Assembly (NCBI RefSeq): GCF_019793435.1
Contig: NZ_JAILYH010000007.1
Coordinates: forward strand, 62,001 to 126,000
Source of the DNA: Rhizobium redzepovicii
GTDB taxonomy: Bacteria > Pseudomonadota > Alphaproteobacteria > Rhizobiales > Rhizobiaceae
Length of the DNA: 64,000 bases
Direction: 5' to 3'
The notes under the pieces were generated by a model. It ran no database searches. It had not been told where the DNA came from and worked only from the letters and a program-made list of their open reading frames with translations. The translations under genes were made by a program, and so were the position numbers. Shown in pieces: positions 9,106-17,741 of this stretch; the stretch's first letter is position 1, and each line of letters starts with the position of its first letter.

Positions 9106-11529
9106 TCAGGATCTGAGAACACCGCCGGTGAATTTTGTCACGCTGGCGACGATCTTCTGCGTCAGCGCCTCGAAATCCTCATCCGTCAACGTGCGCTCGG
9201 CCGGCTGGATCTGAACCTCGATCGCCACCGACTTCTTGCCTTCGCCGACCGACGCGCCTTCGAAAACGTCGAAGACATTGACGCCGGTGACCAGCTTGCG
9301 GTCGGCGCCGGTCGCGGCCTTGATGACGGCGCCTGCTTCCACCGTCTTGTCGACGACGAAGGCGAAGTCGCGCTTGACCGCCTGGAAAGGCGAAAGATCG
9401 AGCGCCGGCTTGGTGCGGGTCGCCTTCTTCTTCGGCTCGGCCATGGCATCGAGATAGACCTCGAAGCCGCAGAGGGCGCCGGAGACATCAAGCGCTTCCA
9501 GCGTCAGCGGATGGAATTCACCGAAATAGCCGAGCACGACTTTCGGCCCCATCTTGATCGTGCCGGAGCGGCCGGGATGATACCATTCCGGCCCGCCCTG
9601 CTCGATCTGGATGTTGCCCATCGGCAGGCCGCAGGCTTCGATGACGGCGAGCGCATCGGCCTTGGCGTCGAAGACGTCGACCGGTTTGCCGCCGCCCTTG
9701 GCGGCGTTCGACCAGGCGCGGCCGGCGCCGACAAGCGAAGCCGTGCCGCGGCGGATGCCGCCCGCAACGCGGCGCTGACCTTCCGGCCGGTCGTTCTCAT
9801 AGGTGCCGGAGACCTCGAAGATGGCGACGTCGGCATAACCCTTGTCGGCATTGCGCTGGGCTGCGGTCAGCAGGCCCGGCAGCAGCGAGGGGCGCATGTC
9901 CGACATTTCGGCGGCAATCGGGTTGGCAAGCTTGAGGGCGGGCGAACCGCCGCCGAAGAGCTTGGCCTGATCTTCCGGAATGAAGGACCAGGTGACGGCT
10001 TCGAGCATGCCGCGCGACGCAAGCGCCCGCTTGGCGAGACGCGTGCGGATCTGCAGCGTCGTCAGGATCTTGCCGTTGACGACCGCATGGCTTTCGAGCG
10101 GCGCCGGTTTGATATTGTCGACGCCGTGGATGCGCATGACCTCCTCGACGAGATCGGCCTTCCCGTCGACATCGGGACGCCAGGAAGGAACGGCAACGGA
10201 GACACGCTCGCCGGAACCGGAGACCGTGAAGCCGAGGCGGGTCAGAATGCTGTTGCTTTCCTCATCCGAGACGTCGAGCCCCGTCAGACGCTTGACTTCG
10301 GAATAAGGGAAATCGACGATGTTTGCTTCGTAACCCTGATAGCCGACGACCTCGGCTCTGGCGGCCGTGCCGCCGCAAAGCTCCAGCACCAGTTCCGTCG
10401 TGCGTTCGAGACCAGGCACCATATAGTCCGGATCGACGCCGCGCTCGAAGCGGTACCGGGCATCGGTGATGATGCCGAGGCTGCGGCCGGATTTGGCGAT
10501 GTTCATCGGGTCCCAGAGGGCCGATTCGATCAGCACGTCGACGGTGTTTTCGTCGCAGCCGGAATGTTCGCCGCCCATGATGCCGCCGATCGATTCGATG
10601 CCGTCTTCATCGGCGATGACGACATTGTTCGGGCCGAGCTTGTATTCGCGCTGGTCGAGCGCCAGCACGGTCTCGCCCTCCGTGGCGCGGCGGACGGTGA
10701 GGTTGCCCTTGACCTTAGCAGCGTCGAAGACGTGCATCGGCCGGCCTTGATCGAAGGTCATGTAATTTGTGATATCGACCAGCGCATTGATCGGGCGCAG
10801 GCCAATGGCGGTCAGCCGCTGCTGCATCCAGCGCGGGCTCGGGCCATTGCTGACGCCACGCACCAGACGGAGCGAAAAGCCGGGGCAGAGTTTCGGATCG
10901 TCGAGATCGAGCGTCAGCTTGACCGGCGTTTCGCCTTCGACGGCGAAGGACGGCGCAGGCCGGTGCTTCAACGTACCGAGTCCGGAGGCGGCGAGATCGC
11001 GGGCGATGCCGTGGACCGAGGTGCAGTCCGGACGGTTCGGCGTCAGGTTGATCTCAATGACCGGGTCGTCGAGATGCGCATAGGCGGCATAACTCTTTCC
11101 GACCGGCGCATCTTCCGGCAGATCGATGATGCCGTCATGGCTGTCGGAGATCTGCAACTCCTTTTCGGAGCACATCATGCCGTGGCTTTCGACGCCGCGG
11201 ATATTGCCGACGGCAAGCGTCACGTCGATGCCGGGAACATAGGTCCCGGGAGCAGCAAAGGCGCCGACGAGGCCGGCGCGTGCATTCGGGGCGCCGCAGA
11301 CGACCTGGACCGGCGCGCCGGCGCCCGTATCAACCATCAGCACCTTCAGGCGATCGGCCTGCGGATGTTTTTCCGCCGAGACAACTCTGGCGATGACGAA
11401 GGGCTTGAACGCCGCCTTGTCGTCGACATCCTCGACCTCCAGTCCGATCTGGGTGAGCCGCGTGCAGATTTCGTCGAGGCCGGCATCCGTTTCCAGATGC
11501 TCTTTCAGCCAGGAGAGCGTGAATTTCAT
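9106..11529 (-). CDS. pheT: Phenylalanine--tRNA ligase beta subunit
   Basis: 807 aa, the usual bacterial length. Domains in order: an N-terminal [15 protein letters not shown] segment; an EMAP/OB-fold tRNA-binding domain (about 40-150, [11 protein letters not shown]); the B3/B4 editing region (about 210-385, with [12 protein letters not shown]); B5 (about 400-480); the catalytic-like core; and a C-terminal anticodon-binding FDX-ACB domain (about 715-806, DFAFVVDK). It forms the alpha2beta2 enzyme that charges tRNA-Phe. It starts 16 nt after pheS and is cotranscribed with it. Confidence 0.98.
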   Translation of the reverse strand: MKFTLSWLKEHLETDAGLDEICTRLTQIGLEVEDVDDKAAFKPFVIARVVSAEKHPQADRLKVLMVDTGAGAPVQVVCGAPNARAGLVGAFAAPGTYVPGIDVTLAVGNIRGVESHGMMCSEKELQISDSHDGIIDLPEDAPVGKSYAAYAHLDDPVIEINLTPNRPDCTSVHGIARDLAASGLGTLKHRPAPSFAVEGETPVKLTLDLDDPKLCPGFSLRLVRGVSNGPSPRWMQQRLTAIGLRPINALVDITNYMTFDQGRPMHVFDAAKVKGNLTVRRATEGETVLALDQREYKLGPNNVVIADEDGIESIGGIMGGEHSGCDENTVDVLIESALWDPMNIAKSGRSLGIITDARYRFERGVDPDYMVPGLERTTELVLELCGGTAARAEVVGYQGYEANIVDFPYSEVKRLTGLDVSDEESNSILTRLGFTVSGSGERVSVAVPSWRPDVDGKADLVEEVMRIHGVDNIKPAPLESHAVVNGKILTTLQIRTRLAKRALASRGMLEAVTWSFIPEDQAKLFGGGSPALKLANPIAAEMSDMRPSLLPGLLTAAQRNADKGYADVAIFEVSGTYENDRPEGQRRVAGGIRRGTASLVGAGRAWSNAAKGGGKPVDVFDAKADALAVIEACGLPMGNIQIEQGGPEWYHPGRSGTIKMGPKVVLGYFGEFHPLTLEALDVSGALCGFEVYLDAMAEPKKKATRTKPALDLSPFQAVKRDFAFVVDKTVEAGAVIKAATGADRKLVTGVNVFDVFEGASVGEGKKSVAIEVQIQPAERTLTDEDFEALTQKIVASVTKFTGGVLRS

Positions 11530-11545
11530 CGTCCCAATTCTCCGT

Positions 11546-12628
11546 TCAAGCGCTGAGGCCGCCGAACAGCGTCGGCATGTCGAGCGGGCGGAAGCCGTAA
11601 TGCGTCATCCAGCGGACGTCGGCGTTGAAGAAATCGCGCAGGTCGGGCATGCCGTATTTCAGCATGGCGATGCGGTCGAGGCCCATGCCCCAGGCAAAAC
11701 CCTGATATTCGTCCGGATCGAGCCCGCCATAACGCAGCACGTTCGGATGGACCATGCCGCAGCCGAGGATCTCCATCCAGTCGGTGCCTTCGCCGAACTT
11801 GACGATCGGGCCGGAGCGATCGCACTGGATATCGACCTCGAAAGAGGGCTCGGTGAAAGGGAAAAACGACGGGCGGAAACGCATCGTCACGCTGTCGACC
11901 TCGAAGAAGGTCTTGCAGAATTCCTCGAGCACCCAGCGGATGTTGGCAACATTGGCTTTCTTGTCGATGACCAGGCCTTCGACCTGGTGGAACATCGGCG
12001 AATGCGTAGCGTCGCTGTCCTGGCGATAGGTCTTGCCGGGAATGATGATGCGGATCGGCGGCTTCTGCGCTTCCATGGTGCGCACCTGCACAGGCGAGGT
12101 ATGGGTGCGCAGCACCTTGCGCTCGCCATTCTCGTCCGGATGGAAGAAGAACGTGTCGTGCATCTCGCGGGCCGGATGGCCTTCGGGGAAATTCAGCGCG
12201 GTGAAATTGTAATAATCCGTCTCGATATCGGGACCTTCGGCGATCGAGAAGCCCATGTCGGCGAAGATCGCGGTGATCTCATCGACGATCTGGCTGATCG
12301 GATGGATGCGGCCGCGCTCGGCCGGCGAAGAGCGCACCGGCAGGCTGACATCGACCGTTTCGGCCTTCAGCCGCGCATTGACCGCCGCCATTTTCAGCAC
12401 GGACTTACGTTCGGCAATGGCGTCCGTCACTTCGTTCTTCAGGGCGTTGATCGCAGCACCCCGGGTCTGGCGCTCTTCCGGCGTCATGGCGCCGAGCGTC
12501 TTCAACAGTTCGGAAACGGAGCCCTTCTTGCCGAGCGCGGATACGCGCACGGCTTCCAGGGCCGCCTCGTCACCCGCAGCAGCAATTTCGGCAAGCAAAG
12601 AGGATTTAAGCTGGTCGATATCTGACAT
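11546..12628 (-). CDS. pheS: Phenylalanine--tRNA ligase alpha subunit
   Basis: 360 aa. An N-terminal coiled-coil arm (1-90) precedes the class-II synthetase core. The core has [12 protein letters not shown], motif 2 around [20 protein letters not shown], and motif 3 in [14 protein letters not shown]. It catalyses aminoacyl-adenylate formation and transfer of Phe to tRNA-Phe with PheT. The start at 12628 follows GGAAAGAAGAC. A 144-bp leader separates it from rplT and contains alternative hairpins that may control read-through into pheST. Confidence 0.98.
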   Translation of the reverse strand: MSDIDQLKSSLLAEIAAAGDEAALEAVRVSALGKKGSVSELLKTLGAMTPEERQTRGAAINALKNEVTDAIAERKSVLKMAAVNARLKAETVDVSLPVRSSPAERGRIHPISQIVDEITAIFADMGFSIAEGPDIETDYYNFTALNFPEGHPAREMHDTFFFHPDENGERKVLRTHTSPVQVRTMEAQKPPIRIIIPGKTYRQDSDATHSPMFHQVEGLVIDKKANVANIRWVLEEFCKTFFEVDSVTMRFRPSFFPFTEPSFEVDIQCDRSGPIVKFGEGTDWMEILGCGMVHPNVLRYGGLDPDEYQGFAWGMGLDRIAMLKYGMPDLRDFFNADVRWMTHYGFRPLDMPTLFGGLSA

Positions 12629-12704
12629 TGTCTTCTTTCCGTCCAGATCAGGCGGCGTTCGAACGGCAGGCTGGAGAGGCCGGCGCAGGGATATAAAGAA
12701 AGAA

Positions 12705-12774
12705 AAACCCGCGCTAGCCCAAACCAGCGCGGGTTTCCCAAAATCATAAATTCAAAGCTTGGGAAGCGCTGGTT
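12705..12774 (-). promoter_or_regulatory. Terminator with overlapping alternative hairpin (candidate attenuator) between rplT and pheS
   Basis: Read on the minus strand, AAACCCGCGCT (12736-12726) pairs perfectly with AGCGCGGGTTT (12715-12705) and runs into TTTTTCTTTCTTT, a normal intrinsic terminator. Upstream, AACCAGCGC plus TTCCCAA (12774-12759) can instead pair with TTGGGAA (12741-12735) and GCGCTGGTT (12730-12722), a 16-bp stem with a 4-nt bulge. The two structures share GCGCT, so only one can form. The 5' arm begins inside the rplT stop codon, so a terminating ribosome would cover it. The pairings are direct observations; attenuation is inferred. Confidence 0.65.
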
Positions 12775-13177
12775 ACTTGACCGCGCCTTCAAACTCGTTG
12801 GCCGTACCGGCTTCCTTGAGGTACTCAAGAGCCTTCTTGGCAGCATTGACGAGCGCGCCGAATGCTTCCGGCTCGTGGATCGCCATGTCGGAGAGAACCT
12901 TGCGGTCGACTTCGATGCCGGCCTTGTTCAGGCCGTCGATGAAGCGGCCATAGGTCAGGCCGAATTCGCGGACAGCGGCGTTGATGCGCTGGATCCAGAG
13001 CGCACGGAAGTTGCGCTTGTTGACCTTGCGGTCGCGGTAAGCGTACTGCTTCGAACGATCGACAGCAGCCTTGGCGGTGCGGATGGTGTTCTTGCGGCGG
13101 CCGTAAAAGCCCTTGGCGGCCTTCAGAACCTTCTTATGCTTGGCGTGGGCGGTGACGCCTCTTTTTACACGTGCCAT
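12773..13177 (-). CDS. rplT: 50S ribosomal protein L20
   Basis: 134 aa, typical for alphaproteobacteria. It begins [19 protein letters not shown] and has the conserved [19 protein letters not shown] and [20 protein letters not shown] blocks. L20 binds 23S rRNA early in 50S assembly and in several bacteria represses its own operon. It lies 38 nt downstream of rpmI. Its stop codon overlaps the 5' arm of the candidate antiterminator upstream of pheS. Confidence 0.98.
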   Translation of the reverse strand: MARVKRGVTAHAKHKKVLKAAKGFYGRRKNTIRTAKAAVDRSKQYAYRDRKVNKRNFRALWIQRINAAVREFGLTYGRFIDGLNKAGIEVDRKVLSDMAIHEPEAFGALVNAAKKALEYLKEAGTANEFEGAVK

Positions 13178-13215
13178 ATCATGATCTCCTTAAATCTAGC
13201 GTTCGCGGACGAGTC

Positions 13216-13419
13216 TCAGAGACCGTTCGGCAGGTAATTCTTGATAACCTTGCGGCCATCCGGTTCTGCGAGAACCATGGTGCCACGTGCATCGCGAATG
13301 AACTTGTTGGTACGCTTGATCATGCCATGGCGTTTGCCGGCAGCGGCAGCCTTGACCTTGCCGGTTGCGGTGATCTTGAACCGCTTCTTGGCAGAGGACT
13401 TCGTCTTCATCTTGGGCAT
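13216..13419 (-). CDS. rpmI: 50S ribosomal protein L35
   Basis: 67 aa, the standard length. It begins [20 protein letters not shown] and ends with [10 protein letters not shown] set the start at 13419, with AAGGAGT about 6 nt upstream; in-frame codons further upstream do not belong to the protein. It is cotranscribed with rplT. A hairpin in the 313-bp gap before it probably ends the infC transcript, so rpmI–rplT may have its own promoter there. Confidence 0.98.
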   Translation of the reverse strand: MPKMKTKSSAKKRFKITATGKVKAAAAGKRHGMIKRTNKFIRDARGTMVLAEPDGRKVIKNYLPNGL

Positions 13420-13732
13420 TTTGCTACTCCTTCTGTCCTCCCTGCGCGCTTCATCAAAAAAGCCCTTCTCGCGAAGTCCGGTTCTCCGGCCGTCGCAACA
13501 AGGTGCGGGAGCGTTTGTTGTTGATCTGCGGCTTCGGCGACGAACCGTTCCGCAAGCATTCGAAACTGCCACGGCATGCCCTGCCGGTCAGTTCGGACGC
13601 GCGCTTATAACCGCAGCGTCCTGAAAGTGCAACGGGGCTGCGGAGGAATCTTCGCACGCTCGTAAGCACCAGTGTTAGAAAGCACAAAAGCCGCCCTTGC
13701 GGACGGCCTTGGGGCGAAAAAGTGCCTGGCGC
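13420..13732 (-). other. Intergenic stretch infC–rpmI (313 bp)
   Basis: No credible gene on either strand. It holds the infC terminator hairpin at 13687-13710 and, by position, the likely rpmI–rplT promoter, which I could not pin down. Confidence 0.6.
13687..13710 (-). terminator. infC terminator with GNRA-type tetraloop
   Basis: On the minus strand AAGGCCGTCC (13710-13701) pairs with GGGCGGCTTT (13696-13687), with two G-U wobbles, closed by a GCAA tetraloop. Only four T follow the stem directly. Confidence 0.65.
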
Positions 13733-14269
13733 TTACTTCGGCGCCAGCACCATCATCATCTGGCGGCCTTCGAGCTTGGGCTCGGCTTCGACCTTGGCGA
13801 ACTCGGTCGTATCGGCCTTGACCTGCTGCAGCAGCTTCATGCCAAGCTCCTGGTGGGCCATTTCGCGGCCGCGGAACTTCAGCGTTACCTTGACCTTGTC
13901 GCCTTCGTCGAAGAAGCGACCCATCGCCTTCATCTTCACCTCATAATCATGGGTGTCGATATTGGGGCGCATCTTGATTTCTTTGACTTCGACGATCTTC
14001 TGTTTCTTGCGCGCCTCGGCAGCCTTCTTCTGGTTGGCATATTTCAGCTTGCCCAGATCGAGGATCTTGCACACAGGCGGTTCGACATTGGGGGAAATTT
14101 CGACGAGATCGAGGCCGGCTTCCTCAGCCATTCTCAAGGCCTGGTCGGTAGGCACGACGCCCATATTCTCGCCGTCAGCCCCGATCAGCTGAACTTTGGG
14201 AATGCGGATTTCACGGTTCGAGCGCGGTCCGTCCTTCACGGGCGCGTCGGTTTTAAAAGGTCTGCGAAT
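13733..14269 (-). CDS. infC: Translation initiation factor IF-3, probable AUU start codon
   Basis: 178 aa counted from ATT at 14269. The product then reads (M)[17 protein letters not shown], the usual rhizobial IF-3 beginning. The N-domain (about 15-85, with [16 protein letters not shown]) and C-domain (about 92-178, with [13 protein letters not shown] and [10 protein letters not shown]) are complete. GAGGAG lies about 9 nt before the ATT. An in-frame ATG at 14332 would add 21 residues unrelated to the family and has no comparable ribosome site. AUU starts allow IF-3 to repress its own translation in enteric bacteria. It is divergent from the hydrolase gene at 14448. Confidence 0.93.
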   Translation of the reverse strand: MRRPFKTDAPVKDGPRSNREIRIPKVQLIGADGENMGVVPTDQALRMAEEAGLDLVEISPNVEPPVCKILDLGKLKYANQKKAAEARKKQKIVEVKEIKMRPNIDTHDYEVKMKAMGRFFDEGDKVKVTLKFRGREMAHQELGMKLLQQVKADTTEFAKVEAEPKLEGRQMMMVLAPK

Positions 14270-14447
14270 GGTCGTATTCTCCTCGCGTTGTTTCGGAACG
14301 TTGCAGCCTCGCGCTCCCATATCGGGGTGCACAAACGTGTCGCGTCATCGCTGCAACGGAGTCAATATCATCCTTTAGCGGAAAAATCACCCGCTGTCAG
14401 CCTGCCAAGAATCTGTTTTATAGACCAAAATAACAGGAGTTTCGCCG

Positions 14448-15302
14448 ATGTTCGATCAGATGCCCAATGCCCAGCCGCAGTTCCTGACGGTCGGCGAGGG
14501 CGAGGCGGCGCGTGAGATCGCCATGCTGGTGCGCCGGGCGCGGGCCGGCAACAGCGCCCCGGCGCTCGTCTGGCTGTCCGGCTACCGTTCCGACATGAGC
14601 GGCACCAAGGCGGTGGAACTCGACGGGCTGGCGGCCGAACTCGGGCTTGCGTGCATCCGCCTCGACTATTCCGGCCACGGACTTTCCGGCGGCAGCTTCA
14701 GCGACGGCACGATCTCACGCTGGCTTGAGGAGGCGCTGGCCGTCATCCGTCATGTCGCCCCGGAACGGGTAATCCTCGTCGGCTCCTCGATGGGCGGCTG
14801 GATCGCGCTCCGCCTGGCGCAGGAGCTTGCGCGGCAGGGCGGCCCGAAGTTCGAAGGTCCAAAACTCGAAGGCCCAAAACTCGAGGGGATGGTGCTGATT
14901 GCGCCCGCACCCGATTTCACCTCTGAGCTGATCGAGCCGAACCTCAAGGCCAAGGAGCGCAAATCGCTTGCCGAGCGCGGCTATTTCGAAGAACGGTCGC
15001 AATATAGTCCCGAGCCGAACATCTATACCAGGGCGCTGATCGAGGACGGCCGCCAAAACCGGGTGCTCGACGGCATCATCGAAACGGGCTGCCCGGTGCA
15101 TATCCTCCAGGGTATGAAAGACGCCGACGTGCCGCATGCGCATGCGATGAAGCTCGTCGAACATCTTCCCGCCGACGACGTGGTGCTGACCTTCATCCGC
15201 GACGGCGACCACCGCCTTTCCCGCCCCAGCGATATCGCGCTTCTGCTCAGCGCCGTGAAAGGCATCATCCGTTCATCGACGAGCAGGCAGATGCCCGTTT
15301 AG
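14448..15302 (+). CDS. Alpha/beta hydrolase
   Basis: 284 aa. The fold is clear: LVWLSGYRSDM after the first strands, LDYSGHGLSGG, then the nucleophile elbow GSSMGG (Ser at about 107). A late Asp lies in LQGMKDADVP and a His in RDGDHRLSRP, completing the triad. It resembles ABHD10/BAAT-type serine hydrolases; the substrate is unknown. Around residues 132-146 the protein holds three copies of a GPKLE-like pentapeptide encoded by a 15-bp tandem repeat, a local expansion just before the MVLIAPAPDF strand. Confidence 0.88.
   Translation: MFDQMPNAQPQFLTVGEGEAAREIAMLVRRARAGNSAPALVWLSGYRSDMSGTKAVELDGLAAELGLACIRLDYSGHGLSGGSFSDGTISRWLEEALAVIRHVAPERVILVGSSMGGWIALRLAQELARQGGPKFEGPKLEGPKLEGMVLIAPAPDFTSELIEPNLKAKERKSLAERGYFEERSQYSPEPNIYTRALIEDGRQNRVLDGIIETGCPVHILQGMKDADVPHAHAMKLVEHLPADDVVLTFIRDGDHRLSRPSDIALLLSAVKGIIRSSTSRQMPV
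14841..14885 (+). repeat. Three in-frame 15-bp tandem repeats inside the hydrolase gene
   Basis: Units at 14841-14855, 14856-14870 and 14871-14885 read GGCCCGAAGTTCGAA, GGTCCAAAACTCGAA and GGCCCAAAACTCGAG. They encode GPKFE, GPKLE and GPKLE. Confidence 0.9.
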
Positions 15303-15420
15303 ACGGCACCGGCCAAGAAACTCCCCCGACGCAAGTGCCCAACCCGTTGCATTTTAACCATGTCGGCGAGTCGCAAGGTGCTCCCAAGAAGTAACGATTG
15401 ACTCTTCTTGGCCCTCTCCA

Positions 15421-15435
15421 TTAACACTTTGTTAA
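15421..15435 (+). promoter_or_regulatory. Candidate CtrA-type box (TTAA-N7-TTAA)
   Basis: TTAA at 15421-15424 and TTAA at 15432-15435 are separated by exactly seven bases. This matches the full site of the alphaproteobacterial cell-cycle regulator CtrA, and it ends 13 bp before the start of the BTLCP gene. Matching and spacing are observed; binding is inferred. Confidence 0.45.
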
Positions 15436-15448
15436 TAAATAAGGGGCG

Positions 15449-16066
15449 ATGCGAGGAAGAGCGGGCGTGCGGATGAAGGGTATTTTTGTGGCCATGATGG
15501 CCATGTTTGCGATGGCGACGGCCGCCATACCGGCCCCCAGCAGAAATGCTTCAATGGTCACGGGCAATGCCACATCCCAGCCGATCGGACACTATGATTT
15601 CTGTCAGATTCACCGCAGCGAATGCGGGGCAAACCGCAATTCCGGCCCGGTCGAGATGACCCCGGCAAAGTGGTCGCTGGTGCGTTCGGTCAACGCCACG
15701 GTCAACCGCACGATCACACCGATGACCGACAAGGAAATATACGGCAAGGATGAAGTCTGGGCCTATCCGACCACTGCCGGCGACTGCGAGGATTTCGCGC
15801 TGCTGAAGCGCCGCATGCTGATCCAGCGCGGCTTTTCGGCCGCCGATCTGCTGATGACCGTCGTGCGCAAGCCCGACGGTGAAGGCCATGCCGTGCTGAC
15901 GCTGCGCACCGCCGAGGGCGACTTCGTGCTCGACAACCTCGCTTCCGACGTTAAGCCGTGGTTTGGGACGCCCTATTCCTTCGTCAAGCGCCAGTCGAGC
16001 TACAATTCCGGCCGCTGGGTCACCATCGAGAACGGCCGCGACGTTCTGGTCGGCGCACTGCGTTAA
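15449..16066 (+). CDS. Bacterial transglutaminase-like cysteine proteinase (BTLCP)
   Basis: 205 aa, exported. A basic start (MRGRAGVRMKG) and the hydrophobic run VAMMAMFAMATAA form a signal peptide. The mature part has the BTLCP signature: Cys in TTAGDCEDFALLK, His in KPDGEGHAVL and Asp in FVLDNL as a Cys-His-Asp triad, plus DEVWAYP. Family members occur with periplasmic or type I secretion systems and may act as proteases or amidases. ATG 15473 is an alternative start that keeps the signal peptide. A GAAA-loop terminator follows. Confidence 0.88.
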   Translation: MRGRAGVRMKGIFVAMMAMFAMATAAIPAPSRNASMVTGNATSQPIGHYDFCQIHRSECGANRNSGPVEMTPAKWSLVRSVNATVNRTITPMTDKEIYGKDEVWAYPTTAGDCEDFALLKRRMLIQRGFSAADLLMTVVRKPDGEGHAVLTLRTAEGDFVLDNLASDVKPWFGTPYSFVKRQSSYNSGRWVTIENGRDVLVGALR

Positions 16067-16085
16067 GAGTTTTGGGGGGCGTGGG

Positions 16086-16111
16086 AAAAGGCCGGCGAAA
16101 GCCGGCCTTTT
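16086..16111 (+). terminator. Intrinsic terminator after the BTLCP gene
   Basis: AAAAGGCCGGC (16086-16096) pairs perfectly with GCCGGCCTTTT (16101-16111) around a GAAA tetraloop, followed by TGCTTTTT. Confidence 0.9.
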
Positions 16112-16171
16112 GCTTTTTGGGTGGACGGTGTCTTTTTCTATGCCGGAGAACTGTGGTGTTTGCCGCTACCT

Positions 16172-16375
16172 GCCTTTCGCTACGCTCAAGGCGTTCGTCG
16201 CTTGCGCTCCTCACCCCCTCATCTGCCCTGACGGGCATCATTCCTGCATCAAAGGTCTCAAGAGGATCGAGACGGTGCCGCGAGTCCCTTCTCCCCAGCG
16301 GGGAGAAGATGCCGGCAGGCAGATGAGGGGGGAGCGGCAAAGCCGCGAATGCACGGAGCGCAAGCGAAGGGCAAG
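16172..16375. repeat. Rhizobial intergenic inverted-repeat element (RIME-like)
   Basis: An imperfect long palindrome: CCCCTCATCTGCC on the left (arm about 16213-16239) mirrors GGCAGATGAGGGG on the right (arm about 16308-16332). The outer arms extend through CTTGCGCTCC and GGAGCGCAAG. A perfect internal hairpin CTTCTCCCC/GGGGAGAAG sits at 16288-16308. It has no coding capacity. It resembles the multicopy mosaic elements of Rhizobium; copy number cannot be checked here. The rest of the 480-bp gap up to 16591 shows nothing else I can support. Confidence 0.65.
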
Positions 16376-16591
16376 GATGCTGGCGGGCCCTCTCTCCAGC
16401 CCGGCGCGGGGCGCCTCACGATAAGGGCCGATTGTTGTGCCTGCGGCGGTGATATAAAATCGTCGTGGGGTTTGCGGCACTGTAAATGGGTTGCGTTTGC
16501 CGCACCGTCTCCCGGCCCTCCGAATGGCTCCGGGCGTTCGCTGCTGCAATCGATTCACGGATCGATTGCTCGGGCTGCGCCCGACCGCAGC

Positions 16592-17575
16592 TCACCCATT
16601 CCCAATCAGGATCCCCGCGCCGAGCACCAGGCCGCCACCGAGGACCACCTGGAAGGCGGCGCGCAGGAATGGCGTTTCCATGTAGCGGTTCTGGATGAAG
16701 GCGATGGCCCAGAGTTCGAAGAAGACAACGACGGCAGCGGTGATTGTCGCCGTCCAGAAATGCGGGATCAGATAGGGCAGTGCGTGGCCGAGACCGCCGA
16801 GCGCCGTCATGATGCCGCAGGCAAGGCCGCGCTTGACCGGCGAGCCTCTGCCGGAGATCTTGCCGTCGTCATGTGCGGCTTCGGTGAAGCCCATCGAAAT
16901 GCCGGCGCCAACGGAAGCTGAAAGGCCGACGAGGAAGGTCTGCCAGGTATCCTGCGTGGCGAAGGCGGCGGCGAAAATCGGCGCCAGCGTCGAGACCGAG
17001 CCGTCCATCAGCCCGGCAAGGCCCGGCTGCACATAGGTCAGCACGAATTGCCGATGCACCGTCGCGTCCTCGTCATGCTTGACATCTTCAGGCGTGTGTT
17101 TGTCGCCCAGCATGCGGGCGATGTCCTCGTGCCCCTGCTCGGCAAGAGCGAGATCGCCGAGAAGCTCGCGCGTCGAGGCATCCGAGGTGCGTTTTGCCGC
17201 CTCGACGTAGAAACGATAAGCCTGCTCTTCCATCGCCTCGGTTTCGCGGCGCATCGCCTCCAGGGTAAGATTTGCCCTGAGCCAGTCTGGCTTGCGCTCG
17301 TAGAAGCCCTCTACATGCTCGCGCCGGATCAGCGGAATGCGCTCGCCGAAACGCTGGCGATGGATTTCGAACAGCGACTTGCGATGCGTGTCCTCGACCT
17401 CGGCCATATCTTCGAAGACTTTGGCCGAGGCCGGAAATTCGCCGCGTAGCCTGTCGGCATAGGCGAGATAGATGCGGGCATCGTCTTCCTCGGAGGCGAT
17501 CGCGAGAGCGAGAATCTCCTGCTCGGACAGCGATTCGAACGATCGTTTCGAGGATCTGAAAAACCGCGCCAACAT
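16592..17575 (-). CDS. mbfA: Membrane-bound ferritin MbfA (ferritin-like domain fused to VIT1/CCC1-type transporter)
   Basis: 327 aa. The N-terminal erythrin/rubrerythrin-like domain (about 10-165) carries iron-ligand motifs: E in EEDDARIYLAYAD, EVEDTHRK, ETEAMEEQAY and EQGHEDIA. The C-terminal half (about 180-327) is a VIT-type membrane domain with GLMDGSVSTLAPIFAAA and five hydrophobic spans. In Bradyrhizobium and Agrobacterium, MbfA exports iron and protects against iron and peroxide stress under Irr control. The start at 17575 lies just downstream of a perfect ICE/Irr box. The gene is divergent from a truncated globin. Confidence 0.93.
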   Translation of the reverse strand: MLARFFRSSKRSFESLSEQEILALAIASEEDDARIYLAYADRLRGEFPASAKVFEDMAEVEDTHRKSLFEIHRQRFGERIPLIRREHVEGFYERKPDWLRANLTLEAMRRETEAMEEQAYRFYVEAAKRTSDASTRELLGDLALAEQGHEDIARMLGDKHTPEDVKHDEDATVHRQFVLTYVQPGLAGLMDGSVSTLAPIFAAAFATQDTWQTFLVGLSASVGAGISMGFTEAAHDDGKISGRGSPVKRGLACGIMTALGGLGHALPYLIPHFWTATITAAVVVFFELWAIAFIQNRYMETPFLRAAFQVVLGGGLVLGAGILIGNG

Positions 17576-17588
17576 GACTTTCTCCAAA

Positions 17589-17605
17589 TTTAGAATTATT
17601 CTAAA
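17589..17605 (-). promoter_or_regulatory. Iron control element (ICE), Irr-binding site upstream of mbfA
   Basis: TTTAGAA-TTA-TTCTAAA is a perfect palindrome with the canonical ICE spacing, 14 bp upstream of the mbfA start codon. That position fits repression by Irr under iron limitation. Confidence 0.8.
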
Positions 17606-17741
17606 TCTAAAGAAGGAGGGGATGAGGGTCAAGAGCGTGCGAAGGCCGGCTGACAGATTGCCGCAAGCGGGCACGAACGCCTTTGGCTCGCTGTCGTAAA
17701 CACCTATATGAGTGCTGCCGCATCACGCGGCGCCGGGGTTT

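Noticed and set aside
9511-11556. Long open frame (681 codons) on the plus strand opposite pheT
   Set aside because: It is antisense to a complete pheT; its composition is what the high-GC third positions of pheT produce on the other strand. No ribosome site or family motif.
12629-12772. Phe-rich leader peptide for classic pheST attenuation
   Set aside because: The frame beginning ATGATTTTGGGAAAC has no run of Phe codons and runs on into pheS; the alternative hairpins are better explained by rplT translation.
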